Shown here: one piece after another, positions 37,934 through 46,918 of the stretch
Layout of the letters: every line of letters starts with the position of its first letter
Position numbering within the stretch: position 1 is the first letter of the stretch
Assembly: GCA_034665305.1 (NCBI GenBank)
Contig: JAXDFZ010000019.1
Span: 1-64,000, forward strand
Direction: 5' to 3'
DNA from: DASXRU01 sp034665305
GTDB taxonomy: Bacteria; Acidobacteriota; Blastocatellia; Pyrinomonadales; Pyrinomonadaceae
Length of the DNA stretch: 64,000 nucleotides
Notes under the pieces: model-generated
Database searches by the model: none
What the model was told of the DNA's origin: nothing
The model's input: only the letters and a program-made list of their open reading frames with translations
Position numbers and translations under genes: made by a program

Positions 37934-38051
37934 TCTAAACATCCGGTGGTCAACATCGATCTTGAGCTAATTGTAGTTTGAGAGCGTTCGCAGTGGAAAG
38001 GTGAATAGGTCCGCTCCGCCGGCGCCTCAGTCATAAGCGTCTACAAAATTG

Positions 38052-38092
38052 AAAAGCCGGGTAAGATCTTTTGAGGATCTCACCCGGCTTTT
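38052..38092. terminator. Bidirectional terminator between convergent genes
   Basis: AAAAGCCGGGTAAGATC pairs with GATCTCACCCGGCTTTT apart from one mismatch. Poly-A on the left and poly-T on the right allow use in both directions: for the small membrane protein (plus) and the anti-sigma gene (minus). Confidence 0.88.
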
Positions 38093-38121
38093 AAGTAAAG
38101 GTTCCACCTGCGCGCAGTATC

Positions 38122-38397
38122 TCAATGCGTTGCCGCAACGGCCCGGCCCTTCGATCTATTGTCATCCGACCAGTTTGGACGTGTTAACAACTCGATCTCT
38201 TCTGCATTCAGGTAATCTTCAAGGTAAATGATCTTACTACACTTTTCGCACTCACTCAGGTGTTCGTCAAATGCTTCCACATCGGAATGTGAAAGCTCTT
38301 CGTCAAGGTAAGCGCGAAGGTTGGCCCCATGTTTTGGAGCCGTGCAGCAGAGGCTTTTTAGCTGCTCGATGATGCTTTTGTTTTCCATGATAGTCAT
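38122..38397 (-). CDS. Zinc-finger anti-sigma-factor-like protein
   Basis: 91 residues. Residues ~20-58 hold HGANLRAYLDEELSHSD and HLSECEKCSKII, the H-x3-C-x2-C pattern of zinc-binding anti-sigma factors. There is no membrane helix, so it would be cytoplasmic, like redox-sensing members. It follows the ECF sigma gene on the same strand with a 165-bp gap. Two start candidates, 38397 and 38388, are three codons apart. Confidence 0.78.
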   Translation of the reverse strand: MTIMENKSIIEQLKSLCCTAPKHGANLRAYLDEELSHSDVEAFDEHLSECEKCSKIIYLEDYLNAEEIELLTRPNWSDDNRSKGRAVAATH

Positions 38398-38562
38398 TAC
38401 TCCACACTGTAATCCGGTTAGGCTTCGGAAGTTTCAAGTTACGTGTCAGCAAAGCAGGAGTTCATTAGGTTGCGATACTCCTTACCGTTCTGGACACGCA
38501 AGTGATGATCCTTAACGTTCAGTGCGTAAGTGCCTGGTCCGAGTCCTCAGTCAGAAGATTGG

Positions 38563-39135
38563 CTAGTCGCCTGCGCCTTTTGCCTTCACGAGGTCGGTCA
38601 ACTCCTTTTCTTCTTCCATTTTTTCCCAAATACGGCGCAACTCCTCTTTTAATTTCCCCACTCGGTACCGCGTCACTTTGCCGATTTTAGCAGCATCTTG
38701 CTCGCTCAAGTACCCATCGGCATCGACGATCGCCTCGATGAACCACCACAAGTGTTTAGGACTTCTGGCTATCAATCGTTTGGTGCGATCTGAAAGTCTT
38801 GACTCAATTCCTTCTGCAAAGTCGCCACTTTCTTTGAGATCAACTGGCATCTCGGACCAGCGGTCCTTGTGTTCTTTGCGCCAAAGGCGCGTGATGAAAT
38901 TACCCATAATGCGTGAGATATAACCCTCAAGCGGGCCGTCACCACGATAGTTACCTTTGGCCAGTTGGATCAGGGTTTCTTGTTTTAGATCATCAGTCCA
39001 ATCACCCCATCCCCAGGCACTGGCTTTTTGTGCTTTGGCTCCCACCAACCTCACCACCGGATCACTATCAGCGAGTGAGTTGTTAAGGCAGCCATCTAAG
39101 AACTGTTGGTAAAGTCTTTCATCACTATTATTCAT
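38563..39135 (-). CDS. ECF-type RNA polymerase sigma factor
   Basis: 190 residues. Region 2 at ~45-95 (DDLKQETLIQLAKGNY, then YISRIMGNFITRLWRKEH) and region 4 at ~140-180 (LSEQDAAKIGKVTRYRVGKL) are spaced as in ECF sigma factors. It would direct RNA polymerase to stress or envelope promoters and be held by the anti-sigma protein encoded next to it. The sequence is a divergent member, so group assignment is open. Confidence 0.82.
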   Translation of the reverse strand: MNNSDERLYQQFLDGCLNNSLADSDPVVRLVGAKAQKASAWGWGDWTDDLKQETLIQLAKGNYRGDGPLEGYISRIMGNFITRLWRKEHKDRWSEMPVDLKESGDFAEGIESRLSDRTKRLIARSPKHLWWFIEAIVDADGYLSEQDAAKIGKVTRYRVGKLKEELRRIWEKMEEEKELTDLVKAKGAGD

Positions 39136-39684
39136 CTCAACACCTCATTGTTTCGGACAGTTTCGCCAAGGCCAGAGCTTTAGCGCCCTGATAGAGCATC
39201 TTTTGCGCTTTCCCATGAGGGGAGAGAACATGGGCTTGGAATAGAAGTGCATGGACTTTTATCTCCTTTTCTTCAAAGTTCGTCCGTTGTGCTGTTGTCT
39301 TTCGCCGTCAACCAGAAATCAGTTGCGAACAGAAAGGGAAAAAAGCTGATTAGATGTCTCTTGTCTCGGCGCGACTGCGGAAAACCGTCTTAACCGTTAG
39401 TGCAGCAAGCCGGTGCTACTCGCCCAACTACACTGTAAGAGCATCCGGGAATTGTTGTTCCATCTTGTTAGAGACCGCGTTTCTGATTTCGGCTGAGAAA
39501 AGATCGAATTCTTTTCGGCAGCTTCTTCCCGTAGTGGTCTCTATGGCATTGAAAGCTCGAAAAGGCCGCTGAAACGTTTGCGGCGGGCTGCTGAAAGCGA
39601 TGGCGGTTACAGATCGCCAAGCAAGACCGAGGGAGTTTTAGTCGGCTCCCGCAACACCAATAGATAACAAAGGAGAAATGCATC
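39136..39684. other. Gene-free interval between sigma factor and tyrosine-rich protein genes
   Basis: About 550 bp. The promoters of both divergent genes should lie here, but no clear sigma-70 boxes were found; an ECF-type promoter is possible. AAAGGAG lies before the plus-strand gene. A 72-codon plus frame (39354-39572) lacks a ribosome site and any recognised product. Confidence 0.45.
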
Positions 39685-40608
39685 ATGAAACGCAAACTGT
39701 TTTCGACGATTATCTGCCTGCTTGCCTCAACAACCGCGGGCCTCGAAATTTCGTACGGCTACGCCAAAGCCACGAACTCGTATGCAGTGAAGGCCTACGA
39801 GTACCATTCGCAGTACGCCGGCGATTACTCGAATCGCTATGGTTATCAGGCGGAGCCTATTCACAATCTCTCTGTCTACGTCGACAGTTACGCCGGAACT
39901 ACCTATGAGCGGTCTGGCCAGGGAGACTACGGCTACGTGTATGATCGACGTGGATACCGCGCCGAAGGGTATGCCAGCCGTCTCGCCTACCTGAATGGTT
40001 ACGCGTACAGCTCGCAGGTTCTTGCGAAAGATTACAATGGAGCTTATGTCCCCGTGGGGCAGAATGCGGAACGGGCATATTCAAATTATGAGCCCGGGTA
40101 CCGAAATTCTGACCAGTATGGAGTCCTGTTAATTGGCTCCAAGGCGAACAAACTAAGGTTCGAAACGATCGCAAGTATTGCCTGGCAGTGGGATAACAAT
40201 CCTGTGTCAGTGCTGACCGCTATCAAGGACTGGTCGTCGAATTGGGAGGTTGCCTTAAATACACTAAAAGGCGGCCAGGTTAATAATCCAGAAGCACAGC
40301 GCCTTTATGACGTTGCCTCCAAAACGCTCCCCGATTTTTGGGATTTGGTCTTTTATACGACCTGGTCGCAGGCGAATTTCTCAAGTTTACAATCGGCTCT
40401 AGGGTGGCAGGCCGGGAATGAATGGGATTCTTTGGTCCAAAGTCAAAAGAGTTGGACGTCCAGCCCGAAACAGGAAATTTGGGCCTATTATCATCTGCTT
40501 TGGGGTCAAAGGAACAATCCCCAGGCGCTGAAGACTTATCGCGCCTGCTGGAAATCTAACCGTAGTGAAGTTATGGCGATGGTAGGCCGAACACTGGGAA
40601 ATAATTAG
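39685..40608 (+). CDS. Secreted tyrosine-rich protein of unknown function
   Basis: 307 residues with AAAGGAG upstream. Signal peptide ~1-19 (LFSTIICLLASTTAG). Residues ~23-145 are extremely rich in Tyr, with Gly, Ser and Ala (for example YGYVYDRRGYRAEGYASRL). Residues ~155-307 are Trp-rich and helical (IAIKDW, FWDLVFYTTWSQ). I recognise no family. The Tyr-rich half could be a cross-linkable or structural surface segment. It is transcribed away from the ECF sigma factor and may be its target. Confidence 0.8.
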   Translation: MKRKLFSTIICLLASTTAGLEISYGYAKATNSYAVKAYEYHSQYAGDYSNRYGYQAEPIHNLSVYVDSYAGTTYERSGQGDYGYVYDRRGYRAEGYASRLAYLNGYAYSSQVLAKDYNGAYVPVGQNAERAYSNYEPGYRNSDQYGVLLIGSKANKLRFETIASIAWQWDNNPVSVLTAIKDWSSNWEVALNTLKGGQVNNPEAQRLYDVASKTLPDFWDLVFYTTWSQANFSSLQSALGWQAGNEWDSLVQSQKSWTSSPKQEIWAYYHLLWGQRNNPQALKTYRACWKSNRSEVMAMVGRTLGNN

Positions 40609-40761
40609 CGGTTGAGTTGCAGAACTAAAGCTCTGTGAACGCACGTTGAGGGGATAAAGTTATCCCCTCGACGCGATCTCACTGACATCCCGATTTAAAG
40701 TTCACGCTCTTAACCTCGTGAGCTTGGCCAAGGGAAACGTCGTCCCAGATTTCGCGAACGA

Positions 40762-42000
40762 TCAGATCAACTTGCGCGGGGTGAGCTTGATTTTCAGCGT
40801 GCTCTCGCCGCGTTGTACGGTTAGCGTATAAGGGTTGGTGCGCTCAAAGATGTCGTTAACCTGAGTCAGGCTCAGGTGCGACGCCGGCCTTCCATCGATG
40901 GCGGTGATAATGTCGTTCTTCTGCAAACCAGCGTCAGTTGCCGGCGAGTTTTCCAGCACCTCCGAAACTCGGAAGGTGCGATAGTCCTTACCTTCGGCCT
41001 GCAAACTCAGTCCGCTGAAAGCGCGATCGAATGGCTCGCCAAACGCGGATGTCGGCTCCAGGATCATCCGCTCGTTGTTATAGTCCAAAAAGACTCTGAA
41101 CTTATTTATTATTTGGGCCCCGATATTGCCCAACAATTCAGAACTGGCGAAGGCACCGGCTTTGTCTTCAGAGAACAAAGTAATCGGTTTACTGATTTTG
41201 AACGTACCGATTTTCAATTCTGCAACACGGCCCACCTGCCCCTGAATTTGCCCGCCCGCGCCGCCGGCGCCGATCGACTTGATGGTCTTCAGATTGGGAT
41301 ATAGTAATTTACGTTCGGCGACAAACGGACTGTAGAGGGAAAGCGCTGCGCCCGATCCGATGTCCACCACAAACTTGCCTTTGATTGGATCGCTGCCGAG
41401 GGGAGTGACTTCCGCTTCAATAATCGGGTGGCCCGCTGAATTCAGTTTGGCCGAAATAATCTCGCCCGGCCCTGAGTAGTTAAATTTATCTTTGTCGTGC
41501 AACCTGATGACGCGCGCCTGGTAATCGACTTCGACCACAAACTGTTGAATGAAGTCACTGCCGATGATGCCGTCAAAGTCGTGTCCGAATCGTGGCGCCA
41601 TCCGGGCGATCGGCAATGCTAAATGCACCGGCTGCGAAAAACCCGGCAGACCCGCAATCGTAAACGATGCGTCGCGCACAAACGCGCCCGTCCTTGTTTC
41701 CGGACCAGCGCCGCGCGTTTTTACTTCACCCTGTAGTGTCAGACCCAATTGCCGCGCCCGATCCAGGTCGACCACCGCGTACTTGTCACCCGTATCCAGA
41801 ACAAACGAAAGCGGGCGAGAGTTATTAATGCTGACCTTGAGAACGATGTGGCGGGTTACCAACTCGAAGGGAATCGTTTGTGGCGCCGTGGTAACAGCCG
41901 GCTTCAACGCCTGCGGGGACCGATGTTTTCGCGTGATCGAGGCCGCCGAAGTTAAGAGGCAGCCGACTATTATCAAGGCGAAAAATACTTTGCGACTCAT
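40762..42000 (-). CDS. Retropepsin-like aspartyl protease with C-terminal PDZ domain
   Basis: 412 residues. Signal peptide ~1-20. Two aspartyl-protease lobes: D69-T-G in SFVLDTGDKYAVVD and D213-I-G in FVVDIGSGAAL. FDGIIGSDFIQQF is typical of the first lobe. Residues ~335-412 form a PDZ domain (VLENSPATDAGLQKNDIITA) that probably binds substrate ends. The family is common in Acidobacteriota and Bacteroidota; the substrate is unknown. The second site reads DIG rather than DTG/DSG. Confidence 0.87.
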   Translation of the reverse strand: MSRKVFFALIIVGCLLTSAASITRKHRSPQALKPAVTTAPQTIPFELVTRHIVLKVSINNSRPLSFVLDTGDKYAVVDLDRARQLGLTLQGEVKTRGAGPETRTGAFVRDASFTIAGLPGFSQPVHLALPIARMAPRFGHDFDGIIGSDFIQQFVVEVDYQARVIRLHDKDKFNYSGPGEIISAKLNSAGHPIIEAEVTPLGSDPIKGKFVVDIGSGAALSLYSPFVAERKLLYPNLKTIKSIGAGGAGGQIQGQVGRVAELKIGTFKISKPITLFSEDKAGAFASSELLGNIGAQIINKFRVFLDYNNERMILEPTSAFGEPFDRAFSGLSLQAEGKDYRTFRVSEVLENSPATDAGLQKNDIITAIDGRPASHLSLTQVNDIFERTNPYTLTVQRGESTLKIKLTPRKLI

Positions 42001-42125
42001 GGATCAATTCTCCAGACCGGATAACCAGGAAGGGCGCTTGCAGGTTTAGCGCACACCGGTGCCAATTCGTTTCAAAGTTCACCGCAAGCGACTGGGCAGT
42101 AGCCCGTCCTTCGTTCAGTGCACCG

Positions 42126-42635
42126 TTAAAGATCGCATATAAACAACCTGATCCCCGGCGCTTCTGCGGTCAGTCTTGTGAGCTTTTCGAATCGCATCCC
42201 CAGCTTCAGCAGCAAAGCGATCGAGGGTTCATTCCCCGGAGATGTAATCGCCGCGAGCCGATTGAGTCCGAAAGCGTCCTTTGCATGCGCCATCACCGCG
42301 GCGGCTGACTCCATGGCGTAACCTTGCTTCCAGTACTGCGGCACGAACGCAAAACCAATGTCGACGTCTTCGAGCGTATCTCTTTTCAGCAGGCCGCACA
42401 TTCCGATCGGAACGCGCGGTTCCTTCAACTCCGTCAAATACAACCCAAAACCAAATCGTTCATAACTGGCCATCGGTCCGTTCAGGATGTAGTTGCGGGC
42501 ATCCTCTAAAGTTCTAACGCCCCGGTCTCCGATGAACTCGAGAAAAGACGGCTCGTTTAGAAGTTGCAGGATGAATTCCGCATCATCGGTCGAGATGCGC
42601 CGCAGATTTAGTCGATCAGTTTCCAGAACTTTCAT
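42126..42635 (-). CDS. GNAT acetyltransferase, RimJ/RimL-like
   Basis: 169 residues from the ATG at 42635 (the longer frame needs a TTG). Begins MKVLETDRLNLRRISTDDAE, the classic RimJ/RimL start, with the acetyl-CoA region PQYWKQGYAMESAAAVMAHA near residue 100. It would acetylate an amino group of a protein N-terminus or small molecule. It stands alone next to a fragment of the family B repeat at 42093-42110. Confidence 0.87.
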   Translation of the reverse strand: MKVLETDRLNLRRISTDDAEFILQLLNEPSFLEFIGDRGVRTLEDARNYILNGPMASYERFGFGLYLTELKEPRVPIGMCGLLKRDTLEDVDIGFAFVPQYWKQGYAMESAAAVMAHAKDAFGLNRLAAITSPGNEPSIALLLKLGMRFEKLTRLTAEAPGIRLFICDL

Positions 42636-42676
42636 GATTACAGACAATAGATACGTATGGGAAAATCAACGATTGC

Positions 42677-42852
42677 AGCGCCAACGGCGCGAAATGTTGT
42701 AGCCTGGGCCATCGGCCCAGGTTGGGAGTGACGGTGAACCCGAAGCACTGAAAGTGCGAAATACCAGTTCGCGCCTGCAGCGCTTTCCAAATTTCCTGGA
42801 GCGGCTTCCTGGGGCGCTGCCCCAGGCTATTACATCCCGCGCCTTCAGCGCT
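42677..42852. repeat. Multi-hairpin repeat (family E), first copy
   Basis: Array of perfect hairpins: GCGCCAACGGCGC, CCTGGGCCATCGGCCCAGG (42703-42721), GCACTGAAAGTGC, CCTGGGGCGCTGCCCCAGG (42808-42826) and GCGCCTTCAGCGC. The outer ends are mutually inverted. A second copy is at 50504-50716. Confidence 0.85.
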
Positions 42853-42868
42853 CTGCGACCGGCGCTCT

Positions 42869-43543
42869 CTATAAAAGCCAAACCTTCTGACCAACTTCTA
42901 ATTCTCCAGTGGTAGTCACTGTGCCATAAACACCGGCATTATTATCGTTCAATCGCACTGCCGCCTTCATAACCTGCGCATCAGCGGCGGCCGTGTGCGG
43001 ATCCAGATTGATCATCACACATCGTTTGTCGAGCATCGTGACGTTGACTGTCGGACAGTTCTCCCCCGTGCCAAAGGCCAGGCTCTTACCTACCCATGCG
43101 TCTTCTGCGAACGGCTCGTTACTGAGAGACTCAACGAGAATATTTGGTCTGAAACGCAGGACCTCCATTGAGCGACCCACTTCGCGTTCGATTTGTCTGA
43201 TGGTAGCCAGGTTGATGACCGAAACCGGCGTCTCATCAAAAATGCCTTGATCGAGCTGCGTCAATTCCAGCGGACTGCCGAATTTCCTGGAAAGCTCGTC
43301 GCATAGCTCCTGGCTCTGCAGGGAAAGATTGCGCCCCGACGGCGTGTTGACGTCAATAGCGTTTCCATTGCCGTCAATCGACGCCACGGGATCGCTCGGT
43401 TGGTAAAGCAACAACTCCGGCAAGCGGCTGGCCGTCAACCACGGCATTTTGCTCTTGTCCTGAGTTCGACGAAACGCAAAGCGGCGATCGCCTTCGACGC
43501 CGTTCCATCCGAGGCTCGCCTTCTCGAGGCGAATCGCGGCCAT
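42869..43543 (-). CDS. MOSC domain protein
   Basis: 224 residues from the first ATG. MOSC_N and MOSC domains (GVEGDRRFAFR; FRPNILVESLSNEPFAEDAWVG; CVMINLDP). MOSC proteins bind molybdenum cofactor or transfer sulfur. The homology continues 16 residues upstream of the ATG (GRISQLYRYPVKSM), where the only start-like codon is an ATC at 43591 preceded by GGAGG at ideal distance. The real start may be that ATC, or an ATG lost by mutation. Confidence 0.85.
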   Translation of the reverse strand: MAAIRLEKASLGWNGVEGDRRFAFRRTQDKSKMPWLTASRLPELLLYQPSDPVASIDGNGNAIDVNTPSGRNLSLQSQELCDELSRKFGSPLELTQLDQGIFDETPVSVINLATIRQIEREVGRSMEVLRFRPNILVESLSNEPFAEDAWVGKSLAFGTGENCPTVNVTMLDKRCVMINLDPHTAAADAQVMKAAVRLNDNNAGVYGTVTTTGELEVGQKVWLL

Positions 43544-43772
43544 CGACTTTACCGGATAACGATAGAGCTGACTGATCCTCCCGATTTCGATGTTGAACCT
43601 CCGTTCCCGCCTCGTGATAAGTCGGTTGCTTTAAGAAAAGAATTGGACCAGTGGCCCTTTTTCGCTTCTGAGTGCGCGTTTATCAGGGAGAGCATAAATC
43701 AAGACGTCCTAATTGAGAACGAAATTGACGAGAGCTCAACACTTGATAACTTTTTTGTGAAGGGCGAGCATC

Positions 43773-46646
43773 ATGAAGATCAACCGATTACTAATATTGG
43801 CGTTGTCATTATCCTTCGTGGCCAATAACACGTTGGCACAAAATCCTACTGAGCCTTTAGCGCAGGGCAAGCAATCGCCGGCCGTTGCGGTCACCGCATC
43901 GGTTTCGGCGACGGATAGCATTCGAGTAGCCGCGCCGGGCCAAAACCTGAGCATTCGAATGGAAATCTACGCAGCGAACGGCAATCTGATATTTGATTCC
44001 GGATTGCGACAGGGCAGCGTCCTTGATTGGAAGGTTGCCGATGCTTCTTCACCTATGACCGGTGGGGCGTATCTGATGGTCACAACCGTCAGAGACCTGC
44101 AGGGCAAATTCCGGCAACGCCTTGGCGGTATCTCGGTACAGTCGGGCGCGGTCACGTTGCAGAATCAGCCCGAAGCGGGTTTGACCCCGGCCCAGAAGCA
44201 AGCTTTGAACGTCACTCGTCTCGCGCAAAAAGTAGAAGCCGCCGAAGCGGAAGAAGCGGTGACGATCCTGCGTGATGGAAAAGATCGTGCGGTCGTTGTA
44301 ACTGCGCACGACGGGCAGAATGGGCAAATCACGAGCACCAGCGGTGCGCTGACATTTAACACGGGAAACTTTTTCTCGTCGCGTGCCACAGAACAAATGC
44401 GCGTAACGCCGGATGGCCGCGTTGGTATCGGCACCGATAAACCCGAAGCAACGCTTGATGTGGCCGGAACCATCCGCGCCCGCGGCGGTATTCGTTTCGA
44501 TGACGGCACGGTGCTTAACTCGGCGTCATTAATCGGCTCCAGCAAAACTGTGGTCGCGCCTGGGCCGGCCGTGTTGCAGTCAACCACGCAAAACGCAGCG
44601 TTGGCAGGTACCGGAACTCAAAACAAAATCGTGAAGTGGTTGGACAATGCCGGCACGCTCGGTGACTCAAATATTTTTGAAGACGGCACCGGCAATATCG
44701 GCATCGGTACCAACGCTCCCGCGACTCTCCTGCAGATCGGTCCGAATCCGGGCTACGGCGCCACCAACGGATTGCTGATCGCTAACAATCTGACAGGCAG
44801 CACGTACGACCGTTCCTTTCAGTTGGCGCCGCGTCAGACAAATTCGCCAGGGACCAACGCGATAATGATTTATGCCTTGCCCACGATTAATGCTGGCGTG
44901 AACGTGCCGACGCAGTACGGTATCTTCCTTGATGGAAAACAAGGACCCGGAACGATCGGTTCGTTTGCGGCAATCGGCACCGGGCAGACGCCTAGCCTGG
45001 GCGCCACCAACAACACCCATTTACTGTTGGGAACGGCAGCGGTTCCCGCCGGCAACTACGGCATCTATGACAACACTGGCTACAAATCCTACTTCAGCGG
45101 CAGCGTCGGAATCGGCACCACCGCTCCGAGCACAAAGTTGGAAGTAGCCGGCGACCTGAAAATTTCAGGCGCGAACAATGGACTCATTTTCCCGGACGGT
45201 ACGAAACAACTTACAGCCGCAGTGGGCGCGGGCGGTGCGATGACCGGCACAGGCATCATTACCGCCATCAATGATCCGACGACTTCCGGTGTCATCAGTG
45301 ATATTCGCTTATCGCCGAACGTCGGACGCTTGAATGGTGCGAATGCCTGGTCGGGCGCGAATGCTTTCAATGGTCTTTCAGCCAGCGGCGCCGCGATTAC
45401 CAACGTAGGGAATCCGGTGAGTGCCGGCGACGCGGTGAACAAAGCCTACGCTGATTCCAACTTCGTAAAGTTCGTTCCCGGCGCCGAGCAGCTCTCGGTT
45501 GGCGATGCCAACGGCACCGCTCCCATGATCAATCTGCGCGGCGGCTCAACCTGCTGCTCCGGCCCGGGCGGTCACACGCCCGCCTGGTTCAAGGTCTTTC
45601 AGAACGGCAGCTTCGTCGCCACCGGCAACCTCGGCATCGGCGTCTCTCCGATGCAGGGCAAGGGCTACCGTACTTCGTGGGACAGCTACAAAGGCGCTTT
45701 CCGTTCGGGCTACGCGGACAATGAATGGGATGACGCCAACGTCGGCTTCTTCTCGTGGGCGGGCGGCAGTAACTCGACCGCCGTCGGCCTCTATGCGCTG
45801 GCCTTCGGCGATACTAACCAGGCCGAGAGCACTTCTTCCATCGTCTTCGGCAGTGGCAATCAGGTGAAGGGTGCGGCGGGCTTCGCCGCCGGCGCCGGCA
45901 ATCGGGTCTGCGATACCTACGGCGTCGCCTTAGGCAACAACGCCAAATCGGGCGGACCGCTCATCAACGGCAAGTGCGACCCCGACACCTTCAACCTTCG
46001 TGGCCTCGCTGCGGTCGCCATCGGCTACAACGTGACCGCCGACCAGGACCACACAACGGCGATGGGCAAATTCGCTTCGAACAATGGTTTCCAGGGCACG
46101 TTCGTTTGGAGTGACGGTTCCGCAACAGCGAGCGCCGACACCTTCAGGAACACGGCGAATAACGAGTTTGCGTTGCGCGCCACTGGCGGCTTCCGCTTTC
46201 GCACGAATCTGACGGGCACGACCGGTTGTAACTTGCCGGCGGGTTCCGGCGTCTTCAGTTGCACGTCCAGCCGGCTTACGAAAGAGAACTTCTCCCTCGT
46301 GAACGGCGAGGATCTACTGTCACGCTTGCGCAAGGTGCCAGTCAGCACGTGGAACTATATTTCGGAAGGAAATTCCACGCGCCACATAGGACCGATGGCC
46401 GAAGACTTCTTCGACGCCTTTAAACTGGGCACGGGCAACACTTCAATTGGGGTGCAGGATCTTGGCGGGGTAAGTTTGGCAGCCATCAAGGCACTCGATC
46501 AGCGCACCGTTCAGCTGCAGCAGAAAAGCGCGGAAGTGGAACAGCTGCGCAATGAAGTGAAGGACCTGCGCTCAGCGAATGAAGCGATGGAACGCAGACT
46601 CGCGGCGCTGGAAGCGAACGCTGCTAAGCAAGCGTCGAAGCAGTAA
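43773..46646 (+). CDS. Secreted fibre protein with trimeric-adhesin-like head and C-terminal peptidase S74 chaperone domain
   Basis: 957 residues. Signal peptide ~1-23 (LLILALSLSFVANNTLAQ). Repeated units such as VTPDGRVGIGTDKPEATLDVAG at ~205-240 and ~440-460 (shortened) are typical of phage-tail-like and adhesin shafts. Residues ~680-780 resemble YadA-type head repeats (STAVGLYALAFGDTNQ; AVAIGYNVTADQDHTTAMG). Residues ~825-900 form an intramolecular chaperone domain: S833-R-L-T-K837-E-N-F and RHIGPMAEDF. A coiled coil (~905-950) ends the chain. S74 domains help trimer folding and cut themselves off; retention of Ser and Lys suggests self-cleavage. Confidence 0.82.
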   Translation: MKINRLLILALSLSFVANNTLAQNPTEPLAQGKQSPAVAVTASVSATDSIRVAAPGQNLSIRMEIYAANGNLIFDSGLRQGSVLDWKVADASSPMTGGAYLMVTTVRDLQGKFRQRLGGISVQSGAVTLQNQPEAGLTPAQKQALNVTRLAQKVEAAEAEEAVTILRDGKDRAVVVTAHDGQNGQITSTSGALTFNTGNFFSSRATEQMRVTPDGRVGIGTDKPEATLDVAGTIRARGGIRFDDGTVLNSASLIGSSKTVVAPGPAVLQSTTQNAALAGTGTQNKIVKWLDNAGTLGDSNIFEDGTGNIGIGTNAPATLLQIGPNPGYGATNGLLIANNLTGSTYDRSFQLAPRQTNSPGTNAIMIYALPTINAGVNVPTQYGIFLDGKQGPGTIGSFAAIGTGQTPSLGATNNTHLLLGTAAVPAGNYGIYDNTGYKSYFSGSVGIGTTAPSTKLEVAGDLKISGANNGLIFPDGTKQLTAAVGAGGAMTGTGIITAINDPTTSGVISDIRLSPNVGRLNGANAWSGANAFNGLSASGAAITNVGNPVSAGDAVNKAYADSNFVKFVPGAEQLSVGDANGTAPMINLRGGSTCCSGPGGHTPAWFKVFQNGSFVATGNLGIGVSPMQGKGYRTSWDSYKGAFRSGYADNEWDDANVGFFSWAGGSNSTAVGLYALAFGDTNQAESTSSIVFGSGNQVKGAAGFAAGAGNRVCDTYGVALGNNAKSGGPLINGKCDPDTFNLRGLAAVAIGYNVTADQDHTTAMGKFASNNGFQGTFVWSDGSATASADTFRNTANNEFALRATGGFRFRTNLTGTTGCNLPAGSGVFSCTSSRLTKENFSLVNGEDLLSRLRKVPVSTWNYISEGNSTRHIGPMAEDFFDAFKLGTGNTSIGVQDLGGVSLAAIKALDQRTVQLQQKSAEVEQLRNEVKDLRSANEAMERRLAALEANAAKQASKQ

Positions 46647-46659
46647 GCGATAAAACAGC

Positions 46660-46866
46660 CTGCGAAGCAGCCGGCAGGATAAAGCCTGGGGTGAAGCGCA
46701 GCGAACCCCAGGACAAGGAAGCAAACAAGAAAGAAAGTCCGCGAAGCGGCCGGCAGCCCATAAGGGATCAACTGCCGGCCGCTTCGCGAACTCTTCGATC
46801 GTTACATTGCAAAATACCTGGGGCTTACACCGCAGGCTTTATGCTGCCGGCCGCTTCGCGGACTTG
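46660..46866. repeat. Long palindromic repeat
   Basis: Central perfect hairpin GCGAAGCGGCCGGCAG (46741-46756) with CTGCCGGCCGCTTCGC (46772-46787). The outer parts, with AGCCGGCAGGATAAAGCCTG on the left and CAGGCTTTATGCTGCCGG on the right, pair imperfectly. The whole spans ~200 bp between convergent genes and may serve as a shared transcript end. Confidence 0.8.
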
Positions 46867-46918
46867 GTTTGATCTTTCGCTTTATCCTGTCAATCCTGTT
46901 AATCCTGTCTAATTAAAC

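Noticed and set aside
39354..39572. 72-codon plus-strand frame between sigma factor and tyrosine-rich protein
   Set aside because: No ribosome site and no recognisable product.
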